Of a stretch of 64,000 nucleotides of DNA, positions 26,269 to 35,966 are shown in pieces. This DNA is from Rhizobium nepotum 39/7. GTDB taxonomy: Bacteria; Pseudomonadota; Alphaproteobacteria; Rhizobiales; Rhizobiaceae. The stretch is from positions 148,270-212,269 of the forward strand of contig NZ_JWJH01000009.1 of assembly GCF_000949865.1 (NCBI RefSeq), in the 5' to 3' direction. Positions within the stretch are counted from its first letter, which is position 1. Every line of letters begins with the position of its first letter. A model generated the notes under the pieces. The model had not been told where the DNA came from, searched no databases, and saw only the letters and a list, made by a program, of their open reading frames with translations. The position numbers were made by a program, and so were the translations under genes.

Positions 26269-27225
26269 ATGGATGAAATCGAAGATGGCATTCTGTCATC
26301 CATTCCGCCTGCCGCGCTCACGCTCAATCTGACGCGCGCGACGATCAAGATGGAGCATTCCCGCACCTGGCAGATCGACAAGTCCAATCAGGTGGACGAC
26401 CTCGTCATCTGCATCGAGGGACGCGGGCACTATCTTGTGGACGGCGAGGCGCGGGTGCTGGAACCGGGCGATGCCATGCTGATTTTCAGAGGCCAGCGTT
26501 TCGTCGGCTGGAACGAACAGGCAGCAACCTACCGAGGTGTCGCACAACATTTCACGCTGGATATTTACGGCCGCCACAACCTGATCGCGCAGATGGATCT
26601 GAAACCGAAACTGCGGCTGAGCCGCTGGCCGCTTCTGGAGCCGCTTGTCCGCCACTATCGGCAAAGCGCTCCGCCCTCCTCCGTCACGCTTGGCCAGCAT
26701 CACCTGTTCATGGTACTTTTGATCGCCTTCATCGATGATGCCTTCCTGGGCTGGGTCGACCGCCCGAGCTTCCAGCCTGAGGGCGCGGAAGCCCTCGATC
26801 TTGCCGTCATGAAAGCGATCACGATGATTTCGGCAAATCCGCTCGATCCCGAAATTGCCGGAAGGGCCACGGACGCCGCCCCCTATAATCGCGACTATTT
26901 TTTGCGCGAATTCCAGAAGCGTGTCGGACGCACACCCAGAAAATATCAGGAGTTCAAGCGCATGGAGCGGGCCATGCATTTTCTGGAGGCCGGCCTTTCA
27001 GTCGCGTCCGCGGCGGCGGAGGTGGGTTATGCCGATCCCTATTATTTCTCGCGCATGTTCAAACGCACACTGGGCTTGAGCCCGCGCGACCACATGAACA
27101 AGGTGCGTCGAAGCCGGCATGGCAATCTCATGGCTTTCGATGAGCACGAACAGCAAAGGCTGCTCTCCACTGAGCCTCAAAACGAAAAGGCCCCGCTGGA
27201 ACAGCGAGGCCCTGTTTTGGCATGA
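26269..27225 (+). CDS. AraC family regulator next to pectin genes
   Basis: A 318-residue regulator with an N-terminal cupin-like sensor (about 20-170; HYLVDGEARVLEPGDAMLIF) and a C-terminal double helix-turn-helix (about 190-295; PYNRDYFLREFQKRVGRTPRKYQ, then VASAAAEVGYADPYYFSRMFKRTLGLSP). GAGGAAAAAG precedes the ATG. Divergence from the importer/GH28/GH105 operon makes it the likely activator of that operon, responding to a uronide. It also converges on the TRAP operon, 8 bases away. Confidence 0.9.
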   Translation: MDEIEDGILSSIPPAALTLNLTRATIKMEHSRTWQIDKSNQVDDLVICIEGRGHYLVDGEARVLEPGDAMLIFRGQRFVGWNEQAATYRGVAQHFTLDIYGRHNLIAQMDLKPKLRLSRWPLLEPLVRHYRQSAPPSSVTLGQHHLFMVLLIAFIDDAFLGWVDRPSFQPEGAEALDLAVMKAITMISANPLDPEIAGRATDAAPYNRDYFLREFQKRVGRTPRKYQEFKRMERAMHFLEAGLSVASAAAEVGYADPYYFSRMFKRTLGLSPRDHMNKVRRSRHGNLMAFDEHEQQRLLSTEPQNEKAPLEQRGPVLA

Positions 27226-27233
27226 TTGAAGGA

Positions 27234-28514
27234 TTACCGGAAGAGTGACGGCAACCACAACGAAAGTGACGGAATATAGGTGACCGCGAGCAGCACCGCG
27301 ATACTGGCCCCGAAGAACGGCCAGATCGTCCGCATCGCCTCCCTGATCGTTATGCCGCCGACCGCACATCCGACAAAGAGCACCGTTCCGACCGGCGGCG
27401 TGTTGAGACCGATACCGGCATTGAGGATCATGACGACGCCGAAATGCACCGGGTCGATGCCGAAGGCCTTCACGACAGGCAGAAGCACCGGTGTGGAGAT
27501 AATGACCATCGGCGCCATGTCCATGAAGGTGCCGAGCAGAAGCAGAATGACGTTGATGACCAGAAGCACGATGATCGGGTTGTCCGAAATCGCGCTGATT
27601 GCCGCAATCATCAGCGTCTGCACCTGCAGGAACGCCATCAGCCAGCCGAAGGCCGCCGCCGTGCCGATGACCAGCAGAACCATGGCCGTCGTCCGAACCG
27701 CCCCCATCACCGCTTCCACGAAGCCGCTCCAGTTGAGTTCGCGATAGACCAGCATGGCGACGAGGAAGGCGTATAGAACCGCGATGCAGGAGCTTTCCGT
27801 CGCGGTGAAGATGCCCGAACGCACGCCGCCGAAGATGATGCCGATCAGCAGGATGCCTGGGAACGACGCCAGAAGATAATACATCAGCTTGGAAAAGCCG
27901 GGGAACGGCTCGGAGGGATAACCCTTGCGCCGCGCGACGATATAGGCGGTGACCATCAGGGCGGCGGCAAGCAGCAGGCCCGGAATGATGCCGGCGGTGA
28001 AGAGATCGGCCACCGAGACATTGCCGCCCGCCGCGATCGAATAAAGGATCATGTTATGCGAAGGCGGGATCATCAGCGCGATGATGGCTGCATTGACCGT
28101 GACGTTGACGGCGTAGTCCCTGTCATAACCACGCTGGGCCATTTGCGGGATCATCAGCCCGCCGACGGCCGATGCATCGGCAACGGCTGAGCCGGAAATA
28201 CCGCCGAACAGTGTGGAGGCGACGATATTGACCTGGCCGAGGCCGCCGCGCAGATGGCCGACCAGTCCAGCCGCGAAACGGATGAGCCGATGGGCGATGC
28301 CGCCGCGCACCATGAGGTCGCCGGCAAAGATGAAGAACGGGATCGCCATCATCGCAAACACATTCATGCCGGAATTCATCTGCTGGAACACCACGATGGG
28401 CGGCAGGCCGAGATAAAGAACGGTGACGAAGGAGGCGATGCCGAGGCAAAACGCGATCGGCGTGCCGATCAGCATCAGCAGGGTGAAGACCCCGAAGAGG
28501 ATGGTATAAGCCAT
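27234..28514 (-). CDS. dctM: TRAP transporter large permease (DctM)
   Basis: A 426-residue protein with about 12 hydrophobic segments, the sodium-coupled transport unit of a TRAP importer. DctM hallmarks are seen, such as GGISGSAVADASAVG and IPPSHNMILYS. Its ATG directly abuts the stop of dctQ. Adjacent uronate genes point to galacturonate or glucuronate uptake. Confidence 0.92.
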   Translation of the reverse strand: MAYTILFGVFTLLMLIGTPIAFCLGIASFVTVLYLGLPPIVVFQQMNSGMNVFAMMAIPFFIFAGDLMVRGGIAHRLIRFAAGLVGHLRGGLGQVNIVASTLFGGISGSAVADASAVGGLMIPQMAQRGYDRDYAVNVTVNAAIIALMIPPSHNMILYSIAAGGNVSVADLFTAGIIPGLLLAAALMVTAYIVARRKGYPSEPFPGFSKLMYYLLASFPGILLIGIIFGGVRSGIFTATESSCIAVLYAFLVAMLVYRELNWSGFVEAVMGAVRTTAMVLLVIGTAAAFGWLMAFLQVQTLMIAAISAISDNPIIVLLVINVILLLLGTFMDMAPMVIISTPVLLPVVKAFGIDPVHFGVVMILNAGIGLNTPPVGTVLFVGCAVGGITIREAMRTIWPFFGASIAVLLAVTYIPSLSLWLPSLFR

Positions 28515-29036
28515 TTACACGGCCTCCTGCACGAGCACATCTGCCGCGGGTTCCTCGCCGAGGGCGAGATCGATGAAACGTTCGGCCGCAAATAGCGCGA
28601 TGAGAAAACCGCCGCCTATCAGCGGGAAAAAGTCCGTGCCGCCCGGCCAGCCGAGAACGGGGATCGTCGCCGTCCATGTGCCCATGGAAAGCGAGGTTCC
28701 ATACCATGCCATGCCAACACCGAAGAAAAAGATCAGGGCAAGGCTGGCAAGGTCCATTCCCTTCTGGATGCGCGGCGGCATCATGTAACGCAGGATATCC
28801 AGCCCCAGATGCACGCTTTCACGCACACCCACCGCCGCCCCCAGCATGATGAACCATGACATGAGGTGAAGCGACAGCGGCTCCGACCAGCTGGGAGAAT
28901 CATTCAGGATATAACGGGCAAACACCTGCCAGCCGACGATAAGGGTCATGGCGACCATGCCGATACCGGCAATATAAAGCGACGCGTGGCTGAGAGCGCC
29001 GAGAAATGGGCGAACCGCCCGCATGAAGTTTCGCAT
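28515..29036 (-). CDS. dctQ: TRAP transporter small permease (DctQ)
   Basis: A 173-residue membrane protein with four hydrophobic segments. It includes the DctQ-type sequence RYILNDSPSWSEPLSLHLMSWFIMLGAAVGVRES. It pairs with DctM. An intrinsic terminator lies between this gene and dctP upstream, which should lower its expression relative to the binding protein. Confidence 0.9.
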   Translation of the reverse strand: MRNFMRAVRPFLGALSHASLYIAGIGMVAMTLIVGWQVFARYILNDSPSWSEPLSLHLMSWFIMLGAAVGVRESVHLGLDILRYMMPPRIQKGMDLASLALIFFFGVGMAWYGTSLSMGTWTATIPVLGWPGGTDFFPLIGGGFLIALFAAERFIDLALGEEPAADVLVQEAV

Positions 29037-29072
29037 TTGCCTTCCTCCTCCAACTTCAGACCAAATGACGAC

Positions 29073-29100
29073 AAAAAAAACGGCCCTGTTGCCAGAGCCG
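29073..29100 (-). terminator. Intrinsic terminator between dctP and dctQ
   Basis: An 8-bp stem (29081-29088 with 29093-29100, one G-U pair) closes a GCAA tetraloop on the minus-strand transcript and is followed by eight Ts. It is 12 bases past the dctP stop. Partial termination here would make the binding protein more abundant than the permeases. Confidence 0.8.
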
Positions 29101-29112
29101 GTTTCCCCTATG

Positions 29113-30090
29113 TCACTTGACCGCTTTTACCCGTTCCAGAAGGTCCTTCATCTTCGGGTCGGTCACGAACTTGTCGTAGACCGGACCCATCGCGGCGGCG
29201 AATTCCTCCTTGTCGACCTTGATGACATTGACGCCACCGGCGCGTACCTTTTCTTCCGATGCCTTTTCGCGGGCGCTCCACAGTTCGCGCATCTTGCCGA
29301 CGGAATCCTTCGCCGCCTGGCGCACGAGCTTCTGGTCTTCCGGCGAAAGCTTGTCCCAGGAGACCTTGGATATCACGAGGATTTCCGGGTTGAGGGAATG
29401 TTCCGTCAGCGAATAATTCTTCGCGACTTCGTAATGACGGGCGGATTCGTAGGACGGCCAGTTGTTTTCCGCTCCGTCGACCACACCGGTTTCAAGTGAG
29501 GAATAGACCTCGCCCATCGGCATCGGCGTCGGGTTCGCGCCAAAAGCCTGCATCATCGAAATCCACAGATCCGACTGCTGTACGCGGATTTTGAGACCCT
29601 TCAGGTCCGCCAGTTTTTCGATAGGCTTTTTGGTGGTGTAGAACGAACGTGCGCCGGAATCGTAAAAGGCAAGACCGATAAGGCCATGCGGTTCGAAGGC
29701 CGCGAGAACCTCGTCACCGATCGGGCCGTCAACGGTATTGTGCATGTGTTCCGTCGAACGGAACAGGAAAGGCAGACCGAGAACGGTGGTTTCCTTCACC
29801 AGATTGTTGAAGGGCGCGGCGTTGACGCGGTTCATGTCGATGACGCCGAAGCGGGTCTGCTCGATGGTGTCTTTCTCACCGCCGAGAACCGAATTGTTCA
29901 TGACCTGCACCTTGATGCGGCCCTTGGAGCGCTTCGACAGAAGCTCGCCCATATATTTCACGGCTTCGACCGTTGGATAACCGTCGGGATGGATGTCTGC
30001 CGAGCGCAGGGTAATTTCCTGCGCGCTGGCGGAAACGCCTGACAGCGCGATCCCCATCGCGACGCACATCATGCTTGCAATCTTTTTCAT
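29113..30090 (-). CDS. dctP: TRAP transporter binding protein (DctP), probably uronate-specific
   Basis: A 325-residue periplasmic protein with signal peptide MKKIASMMCVAMGIALSGVSASAQ. The DctP fold is recognisable, with the conserved Arg region GLKIRVQQSDLW, where the Arg binds the ligand carboxylate, and MPMGEVYSSLETGVVDGAENNW. It is the first gene of the TRAP operon, 142 bases after the gli gene in the same direction. A hexuronate ligand is inferred from the flanking galacturonate pathway. Confidence 0.9.
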   Translation of the reverse strand: MKKIASMMCVAMGIALSGVSASAQEITLRSADIHPDGYPTVEAVKYMGELLSKRSKGRIKVQVMNNSVLGGEKDTIEQTRFGVIDMNRVNAAPFNNLVKETTVLGLPFLFRSTEHMHNTVDGPIGDEVLAAFEPHGLIGLAFYDSGARSFYTTKKPIEKLADLKGLKIRVQQSDLWISMMQAFGANPTPMPMGEVYSSLETGVVDGAENNWPSYESARHYEVAKNYSLTEHSLNPEILVISKVSWDKLSPEDQKLVRQAAKDSVGKMRELWSAREKASEEKVRAGGVNVIKVDKEEFAAAMGPVYDKFVTDPKMKDLLERVKAVK

Positions 30091-30232
30091 GTTTTCCTCC
30101 TCCGTTGTAACAGCGGCCCAGCCCCTCCAAGGCTATCGGACCGTATTTTCACGCCCGTCCGGGCCGGCATGCAAAGACCTTTCACTTATAAGGACGATGG
30201 GGCCTCCCTTCCCCAACCATCCCGAATTGAAA

Positions 30233-31111
30233 CTATGCCGCCTTGAATGGCGGCAACTTGAACAGAGCCTCAGGGTTTTCCACCAGCGCGCGATGACGCG
30301 CCGTCTCATCCGGCAACCAGCCGAGAACCAGTTCAGCAAGACGCGCATCGTCAGGATAGGCGGCGGTCTCGCGAATGGAATTATGCGGCCAGTTGGTGCC
30401 CCAGATGATGCGTTCCGGCGCATGCGCCGCGATCACCCGCGAAAAGGCGGCCACATCTTCATAAGGCCAGCTTTCACGCGAACTTTCATAGACACCGGCG
30501 AATTTAAACCAGAGATTGCCGCGGTCGATCAGCTTCAAAAGCACCGCCATCTCCGGGCCATCAGGGTCGATGCCCTTAAAGAACTTGCCGTGATGATCGA
30601 ATACCCAGCGCGAGCGGATTTTCTCAAGTCGCGGCAAATGGTCGAGAAGCGTGTTACCGTCGAACTGTAGCGCCACCATCCAGTCGGCTGCATGAGCGCG
30701 CTCATCCACCGCCTCAAGTTCGGAAAGGTTCACCGCGCCGCCCGGCAGATCCATGATGCGTGCGCCAACGGCACCGGCGGCGGCAAGGTGTTCCATGTCC
30801 TTTTCGGTCGTGCTTGTGTCGATGATTACCACCGCACGCGCCGCCTCGCCCATCTCCGCAACGCAGGCGAGCGTATTGGCATTGTCGCGCTGGTGGGCAT
30901 TGCCCTGGGTAATGATGACGCGGTCTATACCGAGCCATTGCATGAGCTGGTGATAGTCGTCCGGCCCCGGCAACGTGCCCGGCGGAAGGCCCGGCCCACC
31001 CGGCAAGGCAGGATAACCCCGCAGATACATATGCATCTGCGTATCGATGGCCCCCTTCGGAAAAGGCGGCTTCGGAGGCGTGCCCGTCAACTGGCGTTCA
31101 AGCGTGCTCAT
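30233..31111 (-). CDS. gli: D-galactarolactone isomerase (amidohydrolase family)
   Basis: A 292-residue TIM-barrel protein of the amidohydrolase superfamily, related to LigI. It converts D-galactaro-1,5-lactone, made by uronate dehydrogenase, into the 1,4-lactone. The N-terminal motif is DTQMHM, so the first His of the usual HxH is Gln25. The segment GTNWPH near the C-terminus has Asn240 where the hydrolase LigI has an Asp general base; that loss is known to explain isomerisation instead of hydrolysis. It overlaps gci by 4 bases. Confidence 0.93.
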   Translation of the reverse strand: MSTLERQLTGTPPKPPFPKGAIDTQMHMYLRGYPALPGGPGLPPGTLPGPDDYHQLMQWLGIDRVIITQGNAHQRDNANTLACVAEMGEAARAVVIIDTSTTEKDMEHLAAAGAVGARIMDLPGGAVNLSELEAVDERAHAADWMVALQFDGNTLLDHLPRLEKIRSRWVFDHHGKFFKGIDPDGPEMAVLLKLIDRGNLWFKFAGVYESSRESWPYEDVAAFSRVIAAHAPERIIWGTNWPHNSIRETAAYPDDARLAELVLGWLPDETARHRALVENPEALFKLPPFKAA

Positions 31112-32244
31112 GCCTCTGGCATCCTGTATTCGACAAGTGCGTCGCGGTTGATCTCGATGCCGAGGCCCGGCCCGTTGGGGATGGCGACAACGCCACCCAC
31201 CGCCTCAAGCGGCTGTTTCAGCACGGCCTGCCGGAACGGATTGGGCGTGCGGTCGAATTCCATGATCGGTTCGATGGGGTTGACGCGCACCGGATCGGGC
31301 GTCATCGCCGCCATGAATTGCAGGGCAGCGGCGATCTGTACGCCGGTGCCCCAGACATGCGGCACGATGCGCACGCCGTGGAGCGTGGCCAGCGTGGCAA
31401 TCTTCTGCGTTTCGGAAAAGCCGCCGCAGCCACAAAGATCGGGCTGGAGAATATCCACAGCACCTGCGGAAAGCGCCTGCCACATGCCGTGGCGCCCGTG
31501 CCAGGTCTCGCCGCCCGCAACGGGTATTGGCTGGCCTGTCCGCACGCGCTGATAGGCATCGAGCTGTTCAGGAACCACCGGCTCCTCGAACCAGTCGATG
31601 CCATATTCGGCGGCGCGGTTGCCGAGGATGATGGCTTCCGTGACGGTATAACCGTGATTGGCGTCGATCATCAGCCGCATATCCGGCCCAATCGCTTGGC
31701 GCACGGCGGCGATGACCGCAAGATCCTCCTCGAGGCCGAAACCGATCTTGATCTTGCAGGCGTGGAAACCTTCCGCACGGCGTTCCGCCATCTCAGAGGC
31801 ATTGTCGGAGACCCGATCAACGCCGTCACGCTTGAAGCTACCGGTGGCATAGGCGCGCACGCATTCGCGCCAGCGCCCGCCGAGCAGCATAGAGACGGAG
31901 GTGCCGTAATGCTTTCCCTTGATGTCCCACAGCGCGATATCGATGCCGGACAGGGCCGTGATGCTGAGGCCGCGCTGGCCCTGATCACGCAGGGCATTAT
32001 AAAGCACGGCCCAGATTTTTTCAGTCTGGCGCGGATCCTGGCCAATAAGCCAGCCGGAATAGGCCTGAACCACGGCGGCGTTCGGTCTCGCCGGACCGAG
32101 GCATTCGCCCCAGCCGACGGTTCCGTCATCGCATTCGATTTCCACCAGAATATGGGCGCGCCGGTCGAAGCGCATGGATGCGCTTTCAAACGGCGTGTCC
32201 AGCCGATGTTCGAGCAGATGCGTGCGCACCGCTGTGATCTTCAT
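31108..32244 (-). CDS. gci: D-galactarolactone cycloisomerase (enolase superfamily)
   Basis: A 378-residue member of the mandelate racemase group. It opens D-galactaro-1,4-lactone to 3-deoxy-2-keto-hexarate. Active-site residues are visible: KIKIG (KxK acid/base), Asp in MIDANHG, Glu in WFEEPV, Glu in AGGETWH and the His in VPHVWG. The magnesium site and bases are complete. The stop overlaps gli and the start follows kdgD by 34 bases. Confidence 0.94.
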   Translation of the reverse strand: MKITAVRTHLLEHRLDTPFESASMRFDRRAHILVEIECDDGTVGWGECLGPARPNAAVVQAYSGWLIGQDPRQTEKIWAVLYNALRDQGQRGLSITALSGIDIALWDIKGKHYGTSVSMLLGGRWRECVRAYATGSFKRDGVDRVSDNASEMAERRAEGFHACKIKIGFGLEEDLAVIAAVRQAIGPDMRLMIDANHGYTVTEAIILGNRAAEYGIDWFEEPVVPEQLDAYQRVRTGQPIPVAGGETWHGRHGMWQALSAGAVDILQPDLCGCGGFSETQKIATLATLHGVRIVPHVWGTGVQIAAALQFMAAMTPDPVRVNPIEPIMEFDRTPNPFRQAVLKQPLEAVGGVVAIPNGPGLGIEINRDALVEYRMPEA

Positions 32245-32278
32245 CGCTCCCTCCCGTTATGCCCGGATCAGGCCTTGA

Positions 32279-33226
<948 letters not shown>

Positions 33227-33261
33227 CTACCTAATCCGCCAGCCATGTCTTTGTCAACAAC

Positions 33262-33284
33262 TCATCATACATGTTGTATGATGA
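33262..33284. promoter_or_regulatory. Perfect palindromic operator before kdgD
   Basis: TCATCATACA (33262-33271) and TGTATGATGA (33275-33284) form a 10-bp inverted repeat with a 3-base spacer. It lies between kduD and kdgD, upstream of the kdgD start on the minus strand. The half-site TCATACA/TGTATGA looks like a GntR-type operator, and the GntR gene at 35967 is the natural candidate. A weaker version is at 34924-34940. Confidence 0.65.
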
Positions 33285-33303
33285 ATTTTATGAATTTGCA
33301 CAA

Positions 33304-34047
33304 TCAGCGCGCCAACCAGCCACCATCAACATTGAGAATGGCGCCATGCACGTAGTCGGCAGCCGGCGAAGCGAGGAAAACCGCCGCCCCGGCAATGTCT
33401 TCGGAATGACCCCAGCGGCCGGCCGGAATGCGCTCGATAATGGCCTTGTTACGGGCCTCATCCGCGCGCAGCGCCTCGGTATTGTTGGTTTCGATGTAAC
33501 CGGGCGCGATGGCATTGACGTTGATGCCCTTTGCGGCCCACTCATTTGCCAGAAGCTTTGTGAGACCTGCCACGCCATGTTTCGCCGCCGTGTAGGACGG
33601 CACGCGGATGCCGCCCTGAAACGACAGCAGTGAGGCGATATTGACGACCTTGCCGGAACGCCCCTTCGCCAGCAGTTCCTTTGCGAAGGCCTGCGTGGTG
33701 AAGAACAGCGCCTTGAGATTGACGTCCATCACCTCATCCCAGTCGAGTTCGGAGAACTCGACGGAATCAGCGCGACGGATGATGCCGGCATTGTTGACGA
33801 GGATATCGAAACCGGCGTCAGTGAAACTGTCCTTCGCCGCCAGTGGATCGGCGAAATCGATCGACAGCGCGCCGGCCTTGCCTCCCGCCTTAGTTATCAT
33901 TTCCAGCGTCTCGTCCGGCGCACGGCGGGCAGCGCAGACGACTTCCGCGCCAGCGGCGGCAAGGCCAACCGCGATTGCCTGGCCAAGCCCCGTATTGGCG
34001 CCCGTCACCAGCGCCTTGCACCCTTGAAGCGAAAAGGGATTTTTCAT
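33304..34047 (-). CDS. kduD: 2-deoxy-D-gluconate/2,5-diketo-3-deoxygluconate dehydrogenase
   Basis: A 247-residue classical SDR. It would reduce the diketo product of KduI to 2-keto-3-deoxy-D-gluconate. The nucleotide loop is TGANTGLGQA near residue 14 and the Tyr-Lys pair is in SYTAAKHG. The C-terminal NVDGGWLAR is typical. Its start overlaps the kduI stop by 4 bases. Assignment as KduD rests on this coupling and overall sequence. Confidence 0.9.
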   Translation of the reverse strand: MKNPFSLQGCKALVTGANTGLGQAIAVGLAAAGAEVVCAARRAPDETLEMITKAGGKAGALSIDFADPLAAKDSFTDAGFDILVNNAGIIRRADSVEFSELDWDEVMDVNLKALFFTTQAFAKELLAKGRSGKVVNIASLLSFQGGIRVPSYTAAKHGVAGLTKLLANEWAAKGINVNAIAPGYIETNNTEALRADEARNKAIIERIPAGRWGHSEDIAGAAVFLASPAADYVHGAILNVDGGWLAR

Positions 34048-34868
34048 TTCAGATCCCCCGGCTGGATGAAGTCCATGTCGGTATAATCGACATTGTCTCC
34101 CGCCATTGCCCAGATGAAAGTGTAAGAGCCGATGCCAGCGCCCGAATGAATGGACCAGGGCGGCGAAATCGCGCCTTCCTCATTGGAAATGAACAGATGT
34201 CGGGTCTCCTGCGGCTCACCCATCAGGTGCAGAACGCGCGACTTTTCATCCATGCCGAAATAGAGATAGGCCTCCATGCGGCGATCATGAATATGCGAAG
34301 GAATGGTGTTCCACACGGAGCCGTCCTCCAGCATGGTATAGCCCAGCACCAGCTGGCAGCTTTCCATGACGAGCGGGTGAATGAACTGGTTGATGGTGCG
34401 CTTGTTGGAGGTTTCCGTCGCGCCGAGTTTTACTTCCTTGCTGTCGGCAAGGCTGACGAGCTTTGCCGGCAGGCTGCGATGCGCCGGGCAGGAGGTGATG
34501 TAGAACCGGCCCGCACCGTCAAAGGTGACGGCACCACTGCCCGCGCCAAGATAAAGCACATCGCCGCGATTGAGCGTGTAGGTCTGCCCTCCCGCGCTGA
34601 CGGTGCCGGTCTCGCCGACATTGACGATGCCCATCTCGCGCCGATCGAGGAAGGAAGGCGTCTTCGTCTCTTCCACCTTGTCCAGCGTCAGCGGCGCACC
34701 ATCAGGCACCGCACCGCCCATCACGAAGCGGTCGTAATGGGTATAGATCAGCCTGATTTCGCCGGAACGGAACATGTCGTTTGCAAGGAAATGTTTGCGA
34801 AGCCCTTCCGTATCGAGCGTTTTTGCAAATTCCGGGTTGACGGCCTGCCTTGTTTCGACGGTCAGCAT
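34044..34868 (-). CDS. kduI: 5-keto-4-deoxyuronate isomerase
   Basis: A 274-residue cupin-fold zinc enzyme. It isomerises 5-keto-4-deoxyuronate to 2,5-diketo-3-deoxygluconate. KduI motifs are clear: VMGGAVP, SHIHDRRMEAYLYFGM with the His/Glu metal ligands, and PPWSIHSGAGIGSYTFIWAM. The ATG at 34868 has AAGGATGAG at the right distance; an ATG at 34877 overlaps that site. Divergent from udh, with a likely operator between them. Confidence 0.92.
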   Translation of the reverse strand: MLTVETRQAVNPEFAKTLDTEGLRKHFLANDMFRSGEIRLIYTHYDRFVMGGAVPDGAPLTLDKVEETKTPSFLDRREMGIVNVGETGTVSAGGQTYTLNRGDVLYLGAGSGAVTFDGAGRFYITSCPAHRSLPAKLVSLADSKEVKLGATETSNKRTINQFIHPLVMESCQLVLGYTMLEDGSVWNTIPSHIHDRRMEAYLYFGMDEKSRVLHLMGEPQETRHLFISNEEGAISPPWSIHSGAGIGSYTFIWAMAGDNVDYTDMDFIQPGDLK

Positions 34869-34923
34869 CAAACTCATCCTTCATGATTGTTGCGTATAGG
34901 ACATAATATATGTTATCCACTTT

Positions 34924-34940
34924 TTGTACGATCTGTATGA
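34924..34940. promoter_or_regulatory. Weaker GntR-type half-site pair between kduI and udh
   Basis: TTGTACG (34924-34930) and TGTATGA (34934-34940) with a 3-base spacer match one perfect and one degraded half of the operator at 33262-33284. The 34869-35046 gap holds both divergent promoters. The short palindrome ACATA-ATA-TATGT lies nearby. Confidence 0.4.
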
Positions 34941-35046
34941 CAAGGTCAAGAGGTGCCGGCACAACTCGGCCGCTGCGGAGACGTCGGCCACGGGTTTTCC
35001 CGCAGCTTTAAATGACCCGCAGTCCATTCGTTTAGGGAGAATTGCA

Positions 35047-35844
35047 ATGAAACGGCTTCTTGTTACCGGTGCGGCAGGCCAGCTCGGCCGCGTCATGCGC
35101 AAGCGCCTCGCACCGATCGCCGAGATATTGCGTCTTGCCGATCTCGCGCCGCTCGATCCGGCCGGGCCGAACGAGGAATGTGTGCAATGCGATCTGGCCG
35201 ATGCGGGAGCCGTCGATGCGATGGTCGCCGGTTGCGATGGCATCGTCCATCTCGGCGGCATATCGGTGGAGCGGCCCTTCGAGCAGATCCTTCAGGGAAA
35301 TATCATCGGGCTTTATAACCTCTATGAGGCGGCCCGCGCCCACGGCCAGCCGCGAATCGTTTTTGCCAGTTCCAACCACACGATCGGTTATTATTCCCAG
35401 ACCGAACGGCTTGGCCCCGAAGTTCCCGTCCGGCCGGACGGTCTTTACGGCGTATCCAAATGTTTCGGCGAAAGCCTCGCCCGCATGTATTTCGAAAAAT
35501 TCGGCCAGGAGACGGCGCTGGTCCGCATCGGCTCCTGCACGCCGGAACCGCAAAACCACCGCATGCTGTCGACATGGTTTTCGCATGACGACTTCGTTTC
35601 GCTGATCGAGGCGGTTTTCCGCACGCCCGTGCTCGGCTGCCCTGTCGTCTGGGGCGCATCGGCCAACGATGCCGGCTGGTGGGACAATTCCCATCTCGGC
35701 TGGCTGGGCTGGAAACCGAAAGACAATGCCGAGGCCTTCCGACAGCATATTGCCGAGACAACGCCGCAACCGGACCCCAAGGACGCTATTGCGCGGTTCC
35801 AGGGCGGCGCTTTCATCGACAATCCGATCTTCAAGGCGACGTGA
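35047..35844 (+). CDS. udh: Uronate dehydrogenase
   Basis: A 265-residue SDR that oxidises D-galacturonate or D-glucuronate with NAD to the 1,5-lactone. The glycine motif TGAAGQLG (7-14) and the catalytic Tyr134/Lys138 in YGVSKC are present. The sequence agrees well with my memory of the characterised A. tumefaciens enzyme. The ATG at 35047 follows GGGAGAA; a longer frame from 34924 would run through the operator. It starts the oxidative route that continues in gli, gci and kdgD on the other strand. Confidence 0.95.
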   Translation: MKRLLVTGAAGQLGRVMRKRLAPIAEILRLADLAPLDPAGPNEECVQCDLADAGAVDAMVAGCDGIVHLGGISVERPFEQILQGNIIGLYNLYEAARAHGQPRIVFASSNHTIGYYSQTERLGPEVPVRPDGLYGVSKCFGESLARMYFEKFGQETALVRIGSCTPEPQNHRMLSTWFSHDDFVSLIEAVFRTPVLGCPVVWGASANDAGWWDNSHLGWLGWKPKDNAEAFRQHIAETTPQPDPKDAIARFQGGAFIDNPIFKAT

Positions 35845-35966
35845 AATGCCATATGAGACCGACAGGCACGACAACCGGTCCATCCTGCGCGAGTGTCGGC
35901 ATTGCAAGCCGGGCCACGAATAACGTATCGAGGGAAACCGGACGCAAACCTGCACTCTTTTTTAGA

